Shown here: piece after piece, positions 37,301 to 43,600 of the stretch | Layout: every line of letters begins with the position of its first letter | How positions within the stretch are numbered: the first letter of the stretch is position 1 | Assembly: GCF_026017845.1 (NCBI RefSeq) | Contig: NZ_CP100416.1 | Location: 5,503,523-5,567,522, forward strand | DNA from: Amycolatopsis mediterranei | GTDB lineage: Bacteria; Actinomycetota; Actinomycetes; Mycobacteriales; Pseudonocardiaceae | Direction of reading: 5' to 3' | Length of the DNA stretch: 64,000 bases | Notes under the pieces: model-generated | The model's database searches: none | Told to the model about the DNA's origin: nothing | The model's input: only the letters and a program-made list of their open reading frames with translations | Program-made: the position numbers and the translations under genes

Positions 37301-40300
37301 TCCGCCCAGATCTCGGCGAGCACGGTCTCGGCCGGCGTGCCCGGCGCGGCGTGGTCCGCCGGACCGGGTGCCGGATCGCTCGACAGCGCGGCGAGCGCGG
37401 TCCGGTCGATCTTGCCGGCCTGGGTCAGCGGCATCCGCGCCAGCAGCGTCCAGGTAGCGGGGATCATGTGGTCGGGCAGGGCCCCGGCGAGAAAGTCCCG
37501 GAGTGCCGCGGTGTCGGTTTCGGCCACCACGTAGGCGGCGAGCCGCTTGTGCCCGGCGGTATCCTCGGTGGCCAGCACGACGGCTTCGCGGACCTGCTCG
37601 TGGCGGAGCAACCGGGCCTCGATCTCCCCCAGCTCCACCCGATAGCCCCGGATCTTGACCTGATGATCCACCCGGCCCAGGAACTCCAGGTTCCCGTCCG
37701 CGCGGAACCGGGCCAGATCACCGGTCCGGTACATCCGCGTGCCGGCCGGACCGAACGGATCCGGCACGAACTTCTCCGCCGTCAACCCCGCCCGCCGCCA
37801 GTACCCCCGCGCCACCCCGAAACCACCGATGCACAACTCGCCCACGGCCCCGATCGGCACCGGTGCCAGGTGCTGGCCGAGGACGTACATCCGGGTGTTG
37901 GCAATGGGTTTGCCGATCGACACCGGCGTGGCCGGGTCGAAATCGTCGCCGATCACGTAGGTGGAGCAGCCGACCACGGTTTCGGTGGGTCCGTATTCGT
38001 CGATGATCCGCGCGTTCGGTGCGATCCTCCGCCATGCGGCCACCGTCTCCGGCCGGACCTCGTCGGCGCCGACCACGAACGTCCGCACCGAGTCCACAGT
38101 GGAACTCGCACCCAGCGTCGCCCGCACCAGATCCAGGTGCCCGGGGGTGAGCTTCAGCAACGAGAAGTCACCAGGGCCGCCGAGCGTTTCCGCCAACGCC
38201 GACAGGCTGCGGTCCGGCGGCAACAGGGTGACGTCCTTGCCGCCGATCAAAGGCAGGAAGAAGTTCGGCACCGACAGATCCACCGCAACCGAACCCACCA
38301 TCAGCGCACCCGAAGCGCCCTCGAGGCCATACCCTTCGATCGCCCACCACAGGTAGTTCACCAGGCCGTGGTGCGAAACCATCACGCCCTTCGGCCGTCC
38401 CGTCGACCCCGACGTGTACATCACGTACACCAAGTTGTCCGGGCCGATCACCGCCACCGGGTCGGTGGCCGGGCACTCCTGGATGGCCGCCCGGTCGTCG
38501 TCCACCAGAACCAGGTCCCCGACGTGTTCCCGAGGCAGTGCCCCGGCGAGGTGCGCCGCGGTGACCACGATGCGCGCACCGGTGTCGGTCAGCATGAACC
38601 CGAGCCGGTCCGCCGGGTGGTCCGGATCGAGCGGCAGGTAGGCGCCCCCGGACTTCACCACCGCCAGCAGGGCCGCCAGCTGGTCGACCCCGGACTCCAG
38701 GCAGACGCCGACGACCGACTCGCAGCCCACCCCGCGGTCTCGCAGGTGGTGGGCGAGCCGGTTCGCCCGCGCGTTCAATTCGGCGTACGTCGTCACCGAA
38801 CCGTCGGTGTCCACCACGGCCGCCGAGTCCGGCACCCGCCCGGCCACCGACTCGAACAACTCCGCCAAGGTCACGCGCGGCACTTCCGCCGCCGTGTCGT
38901 TCCACTCCCGCACCACCAGCTGCCGCTCGGCGGGGGACATGACGTCCACAGTGGACAGCGGAGCGTCCGGGACGAGCACGACCTGCGCGAGCACCGCGGC
39001 GACCCGGTCGGCGTAGCGCAGCGCGGTGGTGTGGTCGAAGACGTCGTGCGCGTACTCGATCTCGAGGTCGAGCCGGCCGCCGTCGTGAATGCCGTAGAGG
39101 GCGAGATCGACCTTGCCGAGCCCGTTGTGCGTCTCGGCGGCCCGCACGTCGAGGTCGCCGAACCGCCATCGCTCGTCGTCGACCTCCACCAGCTGGAACA
39201 GCACCTGGAACAGCGGGCTGCGGCCGGGTTCCCGCTCCGGGCGCACCGCGGCCACCACGTCCTCGAACGACACGTCCTGGTGGCCCAGCGCGCCGAGCAC
39301 GGCCCGCCGGGTCCCCTGCAGCAGTTCGCCGAACGTCGGGTTCCCGGACAGGTCGACCGGGATCGCCACGGTGTTGGCGAACATCCCGATCAGGTGCTCG
39401 ACCTCGGGGCGTTCCCGTCCCGAGGTGAGCGAGCCGACCGCGAACCGGTCCTGGCCCGCGCACCGGCCCAGCACCACGGCGAACGCGGTCATCAACAGGG
39501 AGAACAGCGTCACGCCCCGCTCGTGGGCGAGCCGGCGCACCGCCGCGGCCAGCTCGGCGTCGAGCGACCGCCGCGCGCGGCCGGCCCGGTAGGACGGCCG
39601 CGCCGGGTGCCGCCGGTCGGCCGGCAGCCGCAGCACCGGCGCGACCCCGTCGAGCGCCGCCCGCCAGTACCCGAGCTGCTCCTCCCGCAGCGGCCCGGCG
39701 AGCCTGCGCATTTGCCAGTACGCGTAGTCGCCGTACTGGATCGCCAGCTCGGGCAGCTCCGGCGCGCGTCCCGCCACTTCGGACGCGTAGAGCTCACCGA
39801 GATCGCGTCCCAGCACGGTGCAGGACCAGGCGTCGCTGACCAGGTGGTGCATGTTCAGCACCAGCAGGTGCTCGGCAGGCCCCGTCCGGAACAGCCTGGC
39901 CCGCAGCGTCGGCCCGGTGCCGAGGTCGAACGGGGTGCCGAGCTCGGCACCGGCCAGGTCGAGGGCACGCTGCCGGCTCTCCGGCGCGGGGAGGCCGGCG
40001 AGGTCCGTCACCACGAAGTCCGCTTCGCGGGCGGCAGCGACCTGCTGCCGCGGCACCGTGTCACCGGTGTAGGTGGTGCGCAGCGTCTCGTGCCGCGCCA
40101 CCAGCCGGTCGAGACCGGCGCGCAGGGCCACCACGTCGAGTTCGCCCCGCAGCCACAGGCTCCGGTGCACGCCGTAGAGCGAGTTGTCGTCGAGGAACTG
40201 CTCGACCACCCACAAGCCGTGCTGCACCGGCGAAAGCGGCACCGGCGTACCGGATGGCACGGTCATCGGCTCGTCCGCGGTGCCACCGCGGATGCCACGC

Positions 40301-40368
40301 AGCCGCTGCAGCGCCAGCGCACGCTGCGCGGCCGAAAGCTCTCGGGGTTCGTTCGACGTCGTGGTCAT
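25372..40368 (-). CDS. Giant NRPS: C-A-T-E-C-A-T-C-A-T-C-T-E-PBP-type thioesterase
   Basis: 4998 residues. Order with approximate positions: C1 40-480, A1 490-1000, T1 1030-1095, E1 1098-1530, C2 1540-1990, A2 2000-2500, T2 2520-2585, C3 2590-3040, A3 3050-3560, T3 3570-3630, C4 3660-4110, T4 4130-4195, E2 4205-4640, then a beta-lactamase/penicillin-binding-protein-type domain 4650-4998. C motifs are intact (for example HHLVSDAW, HHILLDGW), as are E motifs HHIAVDTVSW and FNYLGR. All three A domains give the pocket D-L-P-K-V-G-E-V-G-K, one residue type away from the known Asn code (DLTKLGEVGK). The last module has no A domain. The C-terminal hydrolase has SVSK (Ser 4712, Lys 4715), Tyr 4812 in YSCGN and GHPGDK. 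Expected role: add three Asn-type residues (first D), then a trans-loaded residue made D, and cyclise. Confidence 0.95.
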   Translation of the reverse strand: MTTTSNEPRELSAAQRALALQRLRGIRGGTADEPMTVPSGTPVPLSPVQHGLWVVEQFLDDNSLYGVHRSLWLRGELDVVALRAGLDRLVARHETLRTTYTGDTVPRQQVAAAREADFVVTDLAGLPAPESRQRALDLAGAELGTPFDLGTGPTLRARLFRTGPAEHLLVLNMHHLVSDAWSCTVLGRDLGELYASEVAGRAPELPELAIQYGDYAYWQMRRLAGPLREEQLGYWRAALDGVAPVLRLPADRRHPARPSYRAGRARRSLDAELAAAVRRLAHERGVTLFSLLMTAFAVVLGRCAGQDRFAVGSLTSGRERPEVEHLIGMFANTVAIPVDLSGNPTFGELLQGTRRAVLGALGHQDVSFEDVVAAVRPEREPGRSPLFQVLFQLVEVDDERWRFGDLDVRAAETHNGLGKVDLALYGIHDGGRLDLEIEYAHDVFDHTTALRYADRVAAVLAQVVLVPDAPLSTVDVMSPAERQLVVREWNDTAAEVPRVTLAELFESVAGRVPDSAAVVDTDGSVTTYAELNARANRLAHHLRDRGVGCESVVGVCLESGVDQLAALLAVVKSGGAYLPLDPDHPADRLGFMLTDTGARIVVTAAHLAGALPREHVGDLVLVDDDRAAIQECPATDPVAVIGPDNLVYVMYTSGSTGRPKGVMVSHHGLVNYLWWAIEGYGLEGASGALMVGSVAVDLSVPNFFLPLIGGKDVTLLPPDRSLSALAETLGGPGDFSLLKLTPGHLDLVRATLGASSTVDSVRTFVVGADEVRPETVAAWRRIAPNARIIDEYGPTETVVGCSTYVIGDDFDPATPVSIGKPIANTRMYVLGQHLAPVPIGAVGELCIGGFGVARGYWRRAGLTAEKFVPDPFGPAGTRMYRTGDLARFRADGNLEFLGRVDHQVKIRGYRVELGEIEARLLRHEQVREAVVLATEDTAGHKRLAAYVVAETDTAALRDFLAGALPDHMIPATWTLLARMPLTQAGKIDRTALAALSSDPAPGPADHAAPGTPAETVLAEIWADVLGLERVGTDQDFFRLGGDSILAIRITAAARRAGLHLTVRQVFENRTVAALAAAVADTAVVAVAAEQGTVSGPLPLTPMLKWFTETHGGLDHYNQSVLVTCEPSVDPGILSAALCALADHHDALRTRLSRSAGSWRAEIVAAHDRGPLRTVDLSAIPAADRDEARTRIATEVQSSLSVGQARLLRAVLFTGAGPDTLLVAAHHIAVDTVSWSILLEDLATACRQLEAGLPVRLGAKTTSYRQWAGLVAERAGTVGTEAPAPAPLPVDLDDGPDAEQFTEAAEVALPAELTDTLLRRTTAAYRTEINDVLLTALARTFAGWTGEPGLVVDVEGHGRDPFLDDVDLTRTVGWFTSIRPVLLPVPRPDWDSCLKAVKESLRTTSDGPRATAQVSFNYLGRLDRPGGDAGRFRLLAEDLGATRAPGAGRPYLLEITAAVVDDRLRISLSYSSRRYRRATVTRLAEAFAAALAAVAEHCTSGARGVTPSDFPLAGLPQSTLDTLVAGLGSSPDPIEVGDIADLYPLSPLQQGMLFRSVYDPGSQDYLEQNGFVVRGPLDADAFEAAWQLVADRHAVLRSRFVWAGLPHPLQVVRTGGRIRAARLDWSKVDPADVPEWFDRLTRAERAVGFDLTAECPARLAIATRAPDEHYVLWSFHHIVLDAWSVTAVLDEVAEAYLSLRDGRAPVLPEVVPFRDHIAWIARQDRAADAAFWRAELAGLPGPTVLPSAFAAGDPGVGRVPATVPAEVVAAVRQLALRSGCTVGTVVHAAWALLLSRYTGETDVVFGSTVTGRATGVPGADRIVGMLINTLPTRVDVDPDLPVPAYLAAVHDKQLALREREHCGLVDIQHATTVPAGTALFDNVLVYESFPPGGEPVRALGVAPYGPVTEQTDCPLVVEVGHHETLELVATYHRARFDRDTCVRLLATFQNLLAGLAAEPRARLRDVPTLSPAERELVLRQGNDTAMAVPRTTLGELFGTAVARTPEASAVVDVDGSVTTYAELDTRVNRLAHHLRERGVGGESIVGVCVEPGVDMLVALLGVVKAGGAYLPLDPEHPADRLGFMLADTASPIVVTQSAFGSLIGSVFGGDLVLLDGDRAAIDACPATHPEPVIGPDNLVYVMYTSGSTGRPKGVMISHHGLVNYLWWAVEGYGLGGGSGAPLLGSIAFDLSVPNFFLPLIGGKDVTLLPPDRSLSALAELLARPGDFSLLKLTPGHLDVLRGILGDRATVDSVRTFVVGADEVRPETVAAWRRVAPNARIIDEYGPTETVVGCSTYVIGDDFDPAQPVSIGKPIGNIRMYVLDDHLEPVPTGVVGELCIAGFGVARGYWRRPALTAGAFVPDIRPDTPGARMYRTGDLARHRPDGNLEFLGRIDHQVKVRGYRVELGEVEARLLLHEQVSEAVVDARPDAAGHRRLVAYVVAHAGRPLDTARLRDFVAAALPEYMVPSTWLVLDRMPLTQAGKVNRKIMPDPGHTRSAAADYVAPRTPSERLLAEVMAGVLGVDRVGADDDFFLLGGDSIRAIEVLGRIRQAGAPLTLRQIFEHRTVAALAGEVSPGDVAPVRIPARPATGPVPLSPVQHGLWVVDQFLANNALYSVYRGLWLRGELDVPALRLALDELVRRHEILRTTFTGGAEPAQVIGDVRPAAFEVVECTDRAHAAAAAEEELRRPFDLADGPLFRTTLFGVGAREHLLLLNTHHLLNDDWSVLAHELRELYAAATIGTAATLTEPLVQYGDYAHWQAARISGEVRAQQLAYWRAALGTLSPALRLPTDRPHPARPTYRAATVRGTVPAELTGALRRVAREHGVTMFSLLLTAFEVLLGRCGGQDRFAVGSLVSGRDRADLAGSIGMFANTVAIPADLSGDPAIGALLARTQAAMVEVLDHQDVSFEDVVAAVRPAREAGRNPLFQVLFQLYQPDDALWRLGDLDVEPADLDSGSGKLDLSLFAVDRAELVELELRYATDLFDPASASRMVRRLVAVLESMAADPAARLSTVDVMGPAERQLVVREWNDTAAEVPWATLAELFQTAVARTPEAPAVVDVDGSVTTYAELNARANRLAQHLRHLGVEAESVVGVCLEPGLDVLITLLAVGKAGGAYLPLDPEHPAGRLEFVLADSATRLIVTRRKLAGILPDAFAGRMVLIDHDRAAIQECPATDPVAVIGPENLVYVMYTSGSTGQPKGVMISHHGLVNYLWWAIEGYGLGGASGAPMVGSVAVDLSVPNFFLPLIGGKDVTLLPPDRSLSALAELLTKPGDFSLVKLTPGHLDLVRATMGADAVVDSVRTFVVGADEVRPETVAAWRTVAPNARIIDEYGPTETVVGCSTYVIGDDFDPARPVSIGKPIANTRMYVLDGGLAPVPVGVVGELCIGGFGVARGYWRRAGLTAEKFVPDPFGPAGTRMYRTGDLARFRADGNLEFLGRADHQVKIRGYRVELGEIETRLLRHDQVSEAVVTARPDSAGHKRLAAYVVCHAGQDLDTEALRSFAAAALPEHMVPVRWTVLDHLPLTPAGKIDRDALPDADHTTPAEAVGRVPGTATERLLAELWAEALGVGQVGVDGDFFHLGGDSILAIRLTERAHQAGLRITVRQIFEHRTIAALAGVVEPVPAAETPVEPAAPDGFPLSGLPAGLLERLTADSDVEDVYRLTPLQAGMLVESLGAAGRDPYFRQWAYDLDGDLDVGAFTRSWQHVIDRHTVLRTRFAWEGLPHPVQVVCGTFPVLFERWDARSVPPGERTAWLERLLSDERDSGIELDVSPPSRFLLVRTGERGHRFVWNTHHILLDGWSHAVVMAEVFAAYAAFTAGERPSLPEVTPFRSFVEWLDRQAEDGPGYWRRALAGVIEPTPPPAARPTGHPSAPGVTGRELPAALATDLDAAARRYGVTVGTLAQAAWALLLSGYSDRPEVIFGITVAGRAAELPGISRMVGMLMNTVPARVPVAGSLGVEDWLRRLHEQQVARYPHDHHALTDIHRWSAIPGGTRLFETRFVFETGVDAERPGTDGLVVTEAGATDGESEYPLVLALSRGARLQVAVKYDRAWYTEPAGERLLDEYVDLLRTVATAEPELPVAAIALPRGETNWAGRPGGDQARTAAARVAPRTPAERDVAGIWAEVLRIDRVAEIGVHDDFYDLGGDSILVFQVVTRARKAGLPVSVRQALRHRTIAELVEAAETAAAAEAAPEAAGLAGDGGATPLTPTLLRFLACDLDHRHHNQSMLLSWRSAPDAEVLERALQAVVDRHEALRFRLRIDPHRQLDPAGTVPVRLRVVDLAGVAAGEQAEAVRLTGDELNAAMDLDGGRLVNAALFTGAGAARLLIAVHHMAVDSMSWPILLEDLTEAYRSLAAGEPVRLPEPSTSYRQWARRLAEHTGSPRFADESGYWLAARPAVAALPTDRLNGLNVQAAQRVVRTTLPADVTEALLRSARGPLGCRIDELLLTAVATALAGWSGSSEVLLDVERHGREAVSDDVDLGRTVGWFTAVHPLFLHLPERGGARRRAVAVREQVRAVPSGGLGYGLARYLREDTARILADRQAAQVVFTYHGQRHSTAADPGALFDVVTVGGPGQTRDPAGRRSHLLEVDTEVVDGQAVVSWTYASGLHDEGTIAGVAEDCAAELTELARAGDRPGVRPRGDAGRLLDRVFPHAPGLVLPMARNRVPGLSVALIVDGELHGAWGHGVTGGDPGGPVTAATAFQACSVSKYVTTLGVLRLVQDGRLDLDEDVNRYLTGWRLPPAGAGDPPVSLRQILSHTAGLSEFRLPGYPRGGAVPSLTDILDGVPPANTPPIRRERPAGSGFLYSCGNFSVVQQVVTDVTGRPFAEVMRSLVLEPLGMRDSGFEQDFPDTADVQVAHGHKPDGSPYAGGWLLFPEAASSGLWCTPADLAKVSVEVMRAVTGAPAAFLDRSLALAMVGPTSAEYGLGCAVTREDGAHWFGHPGDKRSHQCFTATDLNTGTGLVVAANIGGEAPLMADLINELGVHIRYLID
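30581..30860. repeat. A-domain repeat copy 3 (in A3)
   Basis: DNA around the core A3 to A5 region of A3 is almost base-identical to the corresponding parts of A1 (38203-38485) over long runs, including silent positions, and somewhat less so to A2. This indicates recent duplication or gene conversion inside the NRPS gene. Confidence 0.7.
33731..33985. repeat. A-domain repeat copy 2 (in A2)
   Basis: Same segment in A2. It matches the other copies well but has more silent and replacement changes in the stretch around the A4 motif (GSIAFDLSVPNFF here, GSVAVDLSVPNFF in A1 and A3). The specificity residues are unchanged. Confidence 0.65.
38203..38485. repeat. A-domain repeat copy 1 (in A1)
   Basis: Same segment in A1, nearest to copy 3. 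A second tract around core motifs A7-A8 (about 37690-37930) is also nearly identical to about 30070-30310, so similarity covers most of the adenylation domain and is not confined to the binding pocket. Confidence 0.7.
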
Positions 40369-40402
40369 CGCTTCCTCGCGTCCGGTCCGTCTCGTGGGTC
40401 GC

Positions 40403-40630
40403 TCAGCCGTTGGCCGTGGCTTGCCGGTCGGCCATCTTCCGGCGGAGACTGAGGGGGCGCATGTCGATCCAGACCTCCTCGACGTGCCGCAGGCAGTCCT
40501 CTTTGGACCCGGCGGCGCCGTCGGTGCGCCAGCCCGCGGGCACGTCCTTGCCCTCCGGCCAGATCGAGTACTGCTCCTCGTCGTTGACGACCACCACGTA
40601 GCGGTCCGTCCCGGCCTCGTTCTCCGACAT
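40403..40630 (-). CDS. MbtH-like protein
   Basis: 75 residues with the full family signature: NDEEQYSIWPEGKDVPAGWR followed by SKEDCLRHVEEVWIDMRPLSLR. MbtH proteins bind adenylation domains and are often needed for their folding or activity. Its place between two NRPS genes suggests service to several of the A domains here. AAAGG precedes the ATG. Confidence 0.95.
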   Translation of the reverse strand: MSENEAGTDRYVVVVNDEEQYSIWPEGKDVPAGWRTDGAAGSKEDCLRHVEEVWIDMRPLSLRRKMADRQATANG

Positions 40631-40674
40631 CTCGGTACCTTTCCCTTCCTACGGCCGAACTCGCTCCGGCCGGA

Positions 40675-43600
40675 TCAGCTCAGCAGCTCGCGAGCCTCGG
40701 CATCGGTGAGCCCGGCCACCTCGGCCAGCACGATCTCCTCGATCGCCTCGGCCATCCGCGCGACGGTCGGTCGCTCGAAGATCAGCGTCAACGGCAGCTC
40801 GGCCACGAAGGCCTGCCGCATCCGCGCGATCGCCCGCGTGGCCAGCAGGGAGTGACCGCCGATGGCGAAGAAGTCGTCCTCGACGCCCACCCGGTCGCGC
40901 CCGAGCACGTCCGCCCAGATCCCGGCCAGCACCTTCTCGGTGGCGGTGCGCGGCGCGAGGAAGGAGTCCTCGTGGCCGGTCACCGCCGGCTCGGGCAGGT
41001 TCTTCCGGTCCAGCTTTCCGCTGGGCAGTCTCGGCAGGGCGTCGAGCACCGTGATCGAGCCGGGTACCGCGTACACCGGGAGCACGGCGCGGGCGTGCTC
41101 GAGCAGTTCCCGGGACGAGCAGCCGGCGACGACGTACCCGGCCAGCCGCTTGTCCCCCGGGGCCGCGGTCCAGGCGACGACGACGGCGTCGGCCACCGCC
41201 GGGTGGGCGCGCAACGCGTGTTCCACCTCGCCCAGCTCGACCCGGACCCCGCGGATCTTCACCTGATCGTCCTTGCGGCGCAGGAACACCAGCACACCGT
41301 CGCGGCCGCGCCTGCCCCAGTCGCCGGTCCGGTACAACCGCTCGCCCGCTCGTTCCGGGTGGGGCACGAAGACCTCCGCGGTCCGCCTGGGGTCGCCGAG
41401 ATAGCCGCGGGCGAGCCCGGCCCCGCCGATGCAGAGCTCGCCGGGTACGCCGACCGGCACCTCTTCGAACCGCGGGTCGAGCACCCGCACCTCGTTGTTG
41501 TCGATCGGCCTGCCGATCGGGACCGCGGTGCCGGTCGCGTCCTCGCTCCGGCAGACGTGGCAGGTGGAGTCGATGGACACTTCCGTGGCGCCCCAGGTGT
41601 TGTCCAGCACGACCGACTCGCCGAACACCTCGCGGAACCGGCCGGCGAGCTCCGGTCGCAGCGCCTCGCCGCTGGAGAGCACGCTGCGCAACGCGGGCAT
41701 CCGCCGGACGTCCGCGCCGGTGACCGTGTCCAGGAACAGCTCGAGCATGCTCGGGACGAACTGCACGTGCACCGCGTGGTACCGGATCACCGCGTCCGCG
41801 ATCGCGCGCGGGTCGCGGTGCCGTCCCGGGCCGAGCACCGCCACCGTGGCCCCGGACATCAGCGGCCAGAAGATCTCCACCGCGGCGTCGTCGAAGGTGA
41901 TGGTCGTCTTGTGCAGCACCGTCTCCCCCGCACCGAGCGGGTGGTGGCGCTGCATCCAGTGCATCCGGTTGACCCAGCCGCCGTGCGTGCAGGCGACGCC
42001 CTTGGGCCGTCCCGTCGATCCCGAGGTGTAGTAGACGGCGGCCAGGTGGCCGGGGTCGACCATCGGAGCCGGGACCGGCCCGCGCGCGGCGGACTGCCGC
42101 ATCGGGACGAGCAGGGCCCGGCTGCCGGCCTCGGTCACGACGCCCGCCACCCGGGGCTCCACCAGGCACACGGGCGCACCCGAGTCCCGGAGCAGCTGGG
42201 TGATCCGGGCAGGTGGCGTGCCGGGCTCGATCGGCAGGTACGCGCTGCCGGCCTTGAGCACCCCGAGCAACGCGACGACCAGCTCGATCGAGCGGTCCAG
42301 CACCACCCCGACCACCACGTCCGGTCCGGCGCCGTGCTCGCGGAGCCACGCCGCGACCGCGTCGGACCAGCGCCCCAGCTCGGCGTAACCGAGCGCGCGG
42401 TCGTCCTGCACCACCGCGACCGCGTCGGGGGTGTCGGCGATCCGGAGGGCGATCAGCTCGTGCAGGCAGAGCGCGGGAACCGGGACCTCCGGTCGCGCGG
42501 CCAGCGCCGCGGCCTCGGCTCGTCCGGCGGCGTCCATCAGCGCGAGCCGGTCGATCGGGCGGTCCGGGTCATCGGCGATGTCGGTGAGCAGGGTGCGGAA
42601 GTGGCCGATCAGCCGGTCGATGGTGTCCGGCAGGTACAGGCCGGTGTCGTAGCTGAGCTCGCCCGACAGGCCGCCGGTGGGATTCGGCGCGAAGGTGAGT
42701 TCGATGTCGTACTTGGCGGGCACCGGGGCGTTGGCCAGCCGCCGGACGGTCAACCCCGGCAAGGTCGGCGGCCGCTGCCGTCCGCTGTCCAGTTTGACCA
42801 TGACCTGGAAGATCGGGGTCCTGGCCAGGTCCCGCTCCGGGGCCAGTTCCTCCACCAGGCGGTCGAACGGCACGTCCTGGTGCGCGTAGGCCTCCAGGGT
42901 CCGGTCCCTGGTGCGCGCCAGCAGCTCCCCGAAGGCCGGCCGGCCCGACAGGTCGCCGCGCAGCACGAGCATGTTGATGAACAGGCCGATCAGCGGCTCG
43001 GATTCGGTCAGCTCCCGGTCGGCGGCGGTGGTGCCCACCGTGAGGTCGTCGGCACCGGTGCACCGGTGCAGCAGCACCTGCCACGCGGCCAGCAGGGTCA
43101 TGAACGTCGTCGCGCCGTGCCGGGTGCCGATCCGTTCCAGCCCGGCCAGGACGTCCTCGGGCACCGAGAAGGACACGGTCCGGCCCGGCGACGTCCGGCG
43201 GGCCGGCCTCGGCAGGTCCGGCGCGAGTTCGAACGCCTCCGCACCGGCCAGCTCGGTCCGCCAGAAGTCGAGCTTCGCGGCGAACTCCGGACCGTCCTGT
43301 CCGGACTCCTGAGCCGCGGTGACGTCGGCGTACTGCACGACGAGCGGCGGCAGCGGTGACGGCTGCCCCGCGGTGAACGCGCCGTAGAGCGTATCGAGCT
43401 CCTCGTGCAACAACCCGGCCGACCAGTTGTCGAAGACCATGTGGTGCACCGTCAGGCACAGGACGTGGTCGGCGTCGCCGAGCCGGAGGAGCGTGGCCCG
43501 GATCGGCAGGCCGGCCGCCAGGTCGAGCGGCCGGGTGGTCTCGGCGGTGATCGTCGCGGTCAGCGCCGCGGCCGAGCACTCGGCCACCGCGACCGTGAAC

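Noticed and set aside
31894..40452. Very long open frames on the strand opposite the NRPS and LanM genes (thousands of codons)
   Set aside because: They lie antisense to genes with clear domain motifs, are rich in Arg/Gly/His repeats of no known family, and are the usual by-product of G/C-saturated third positions.
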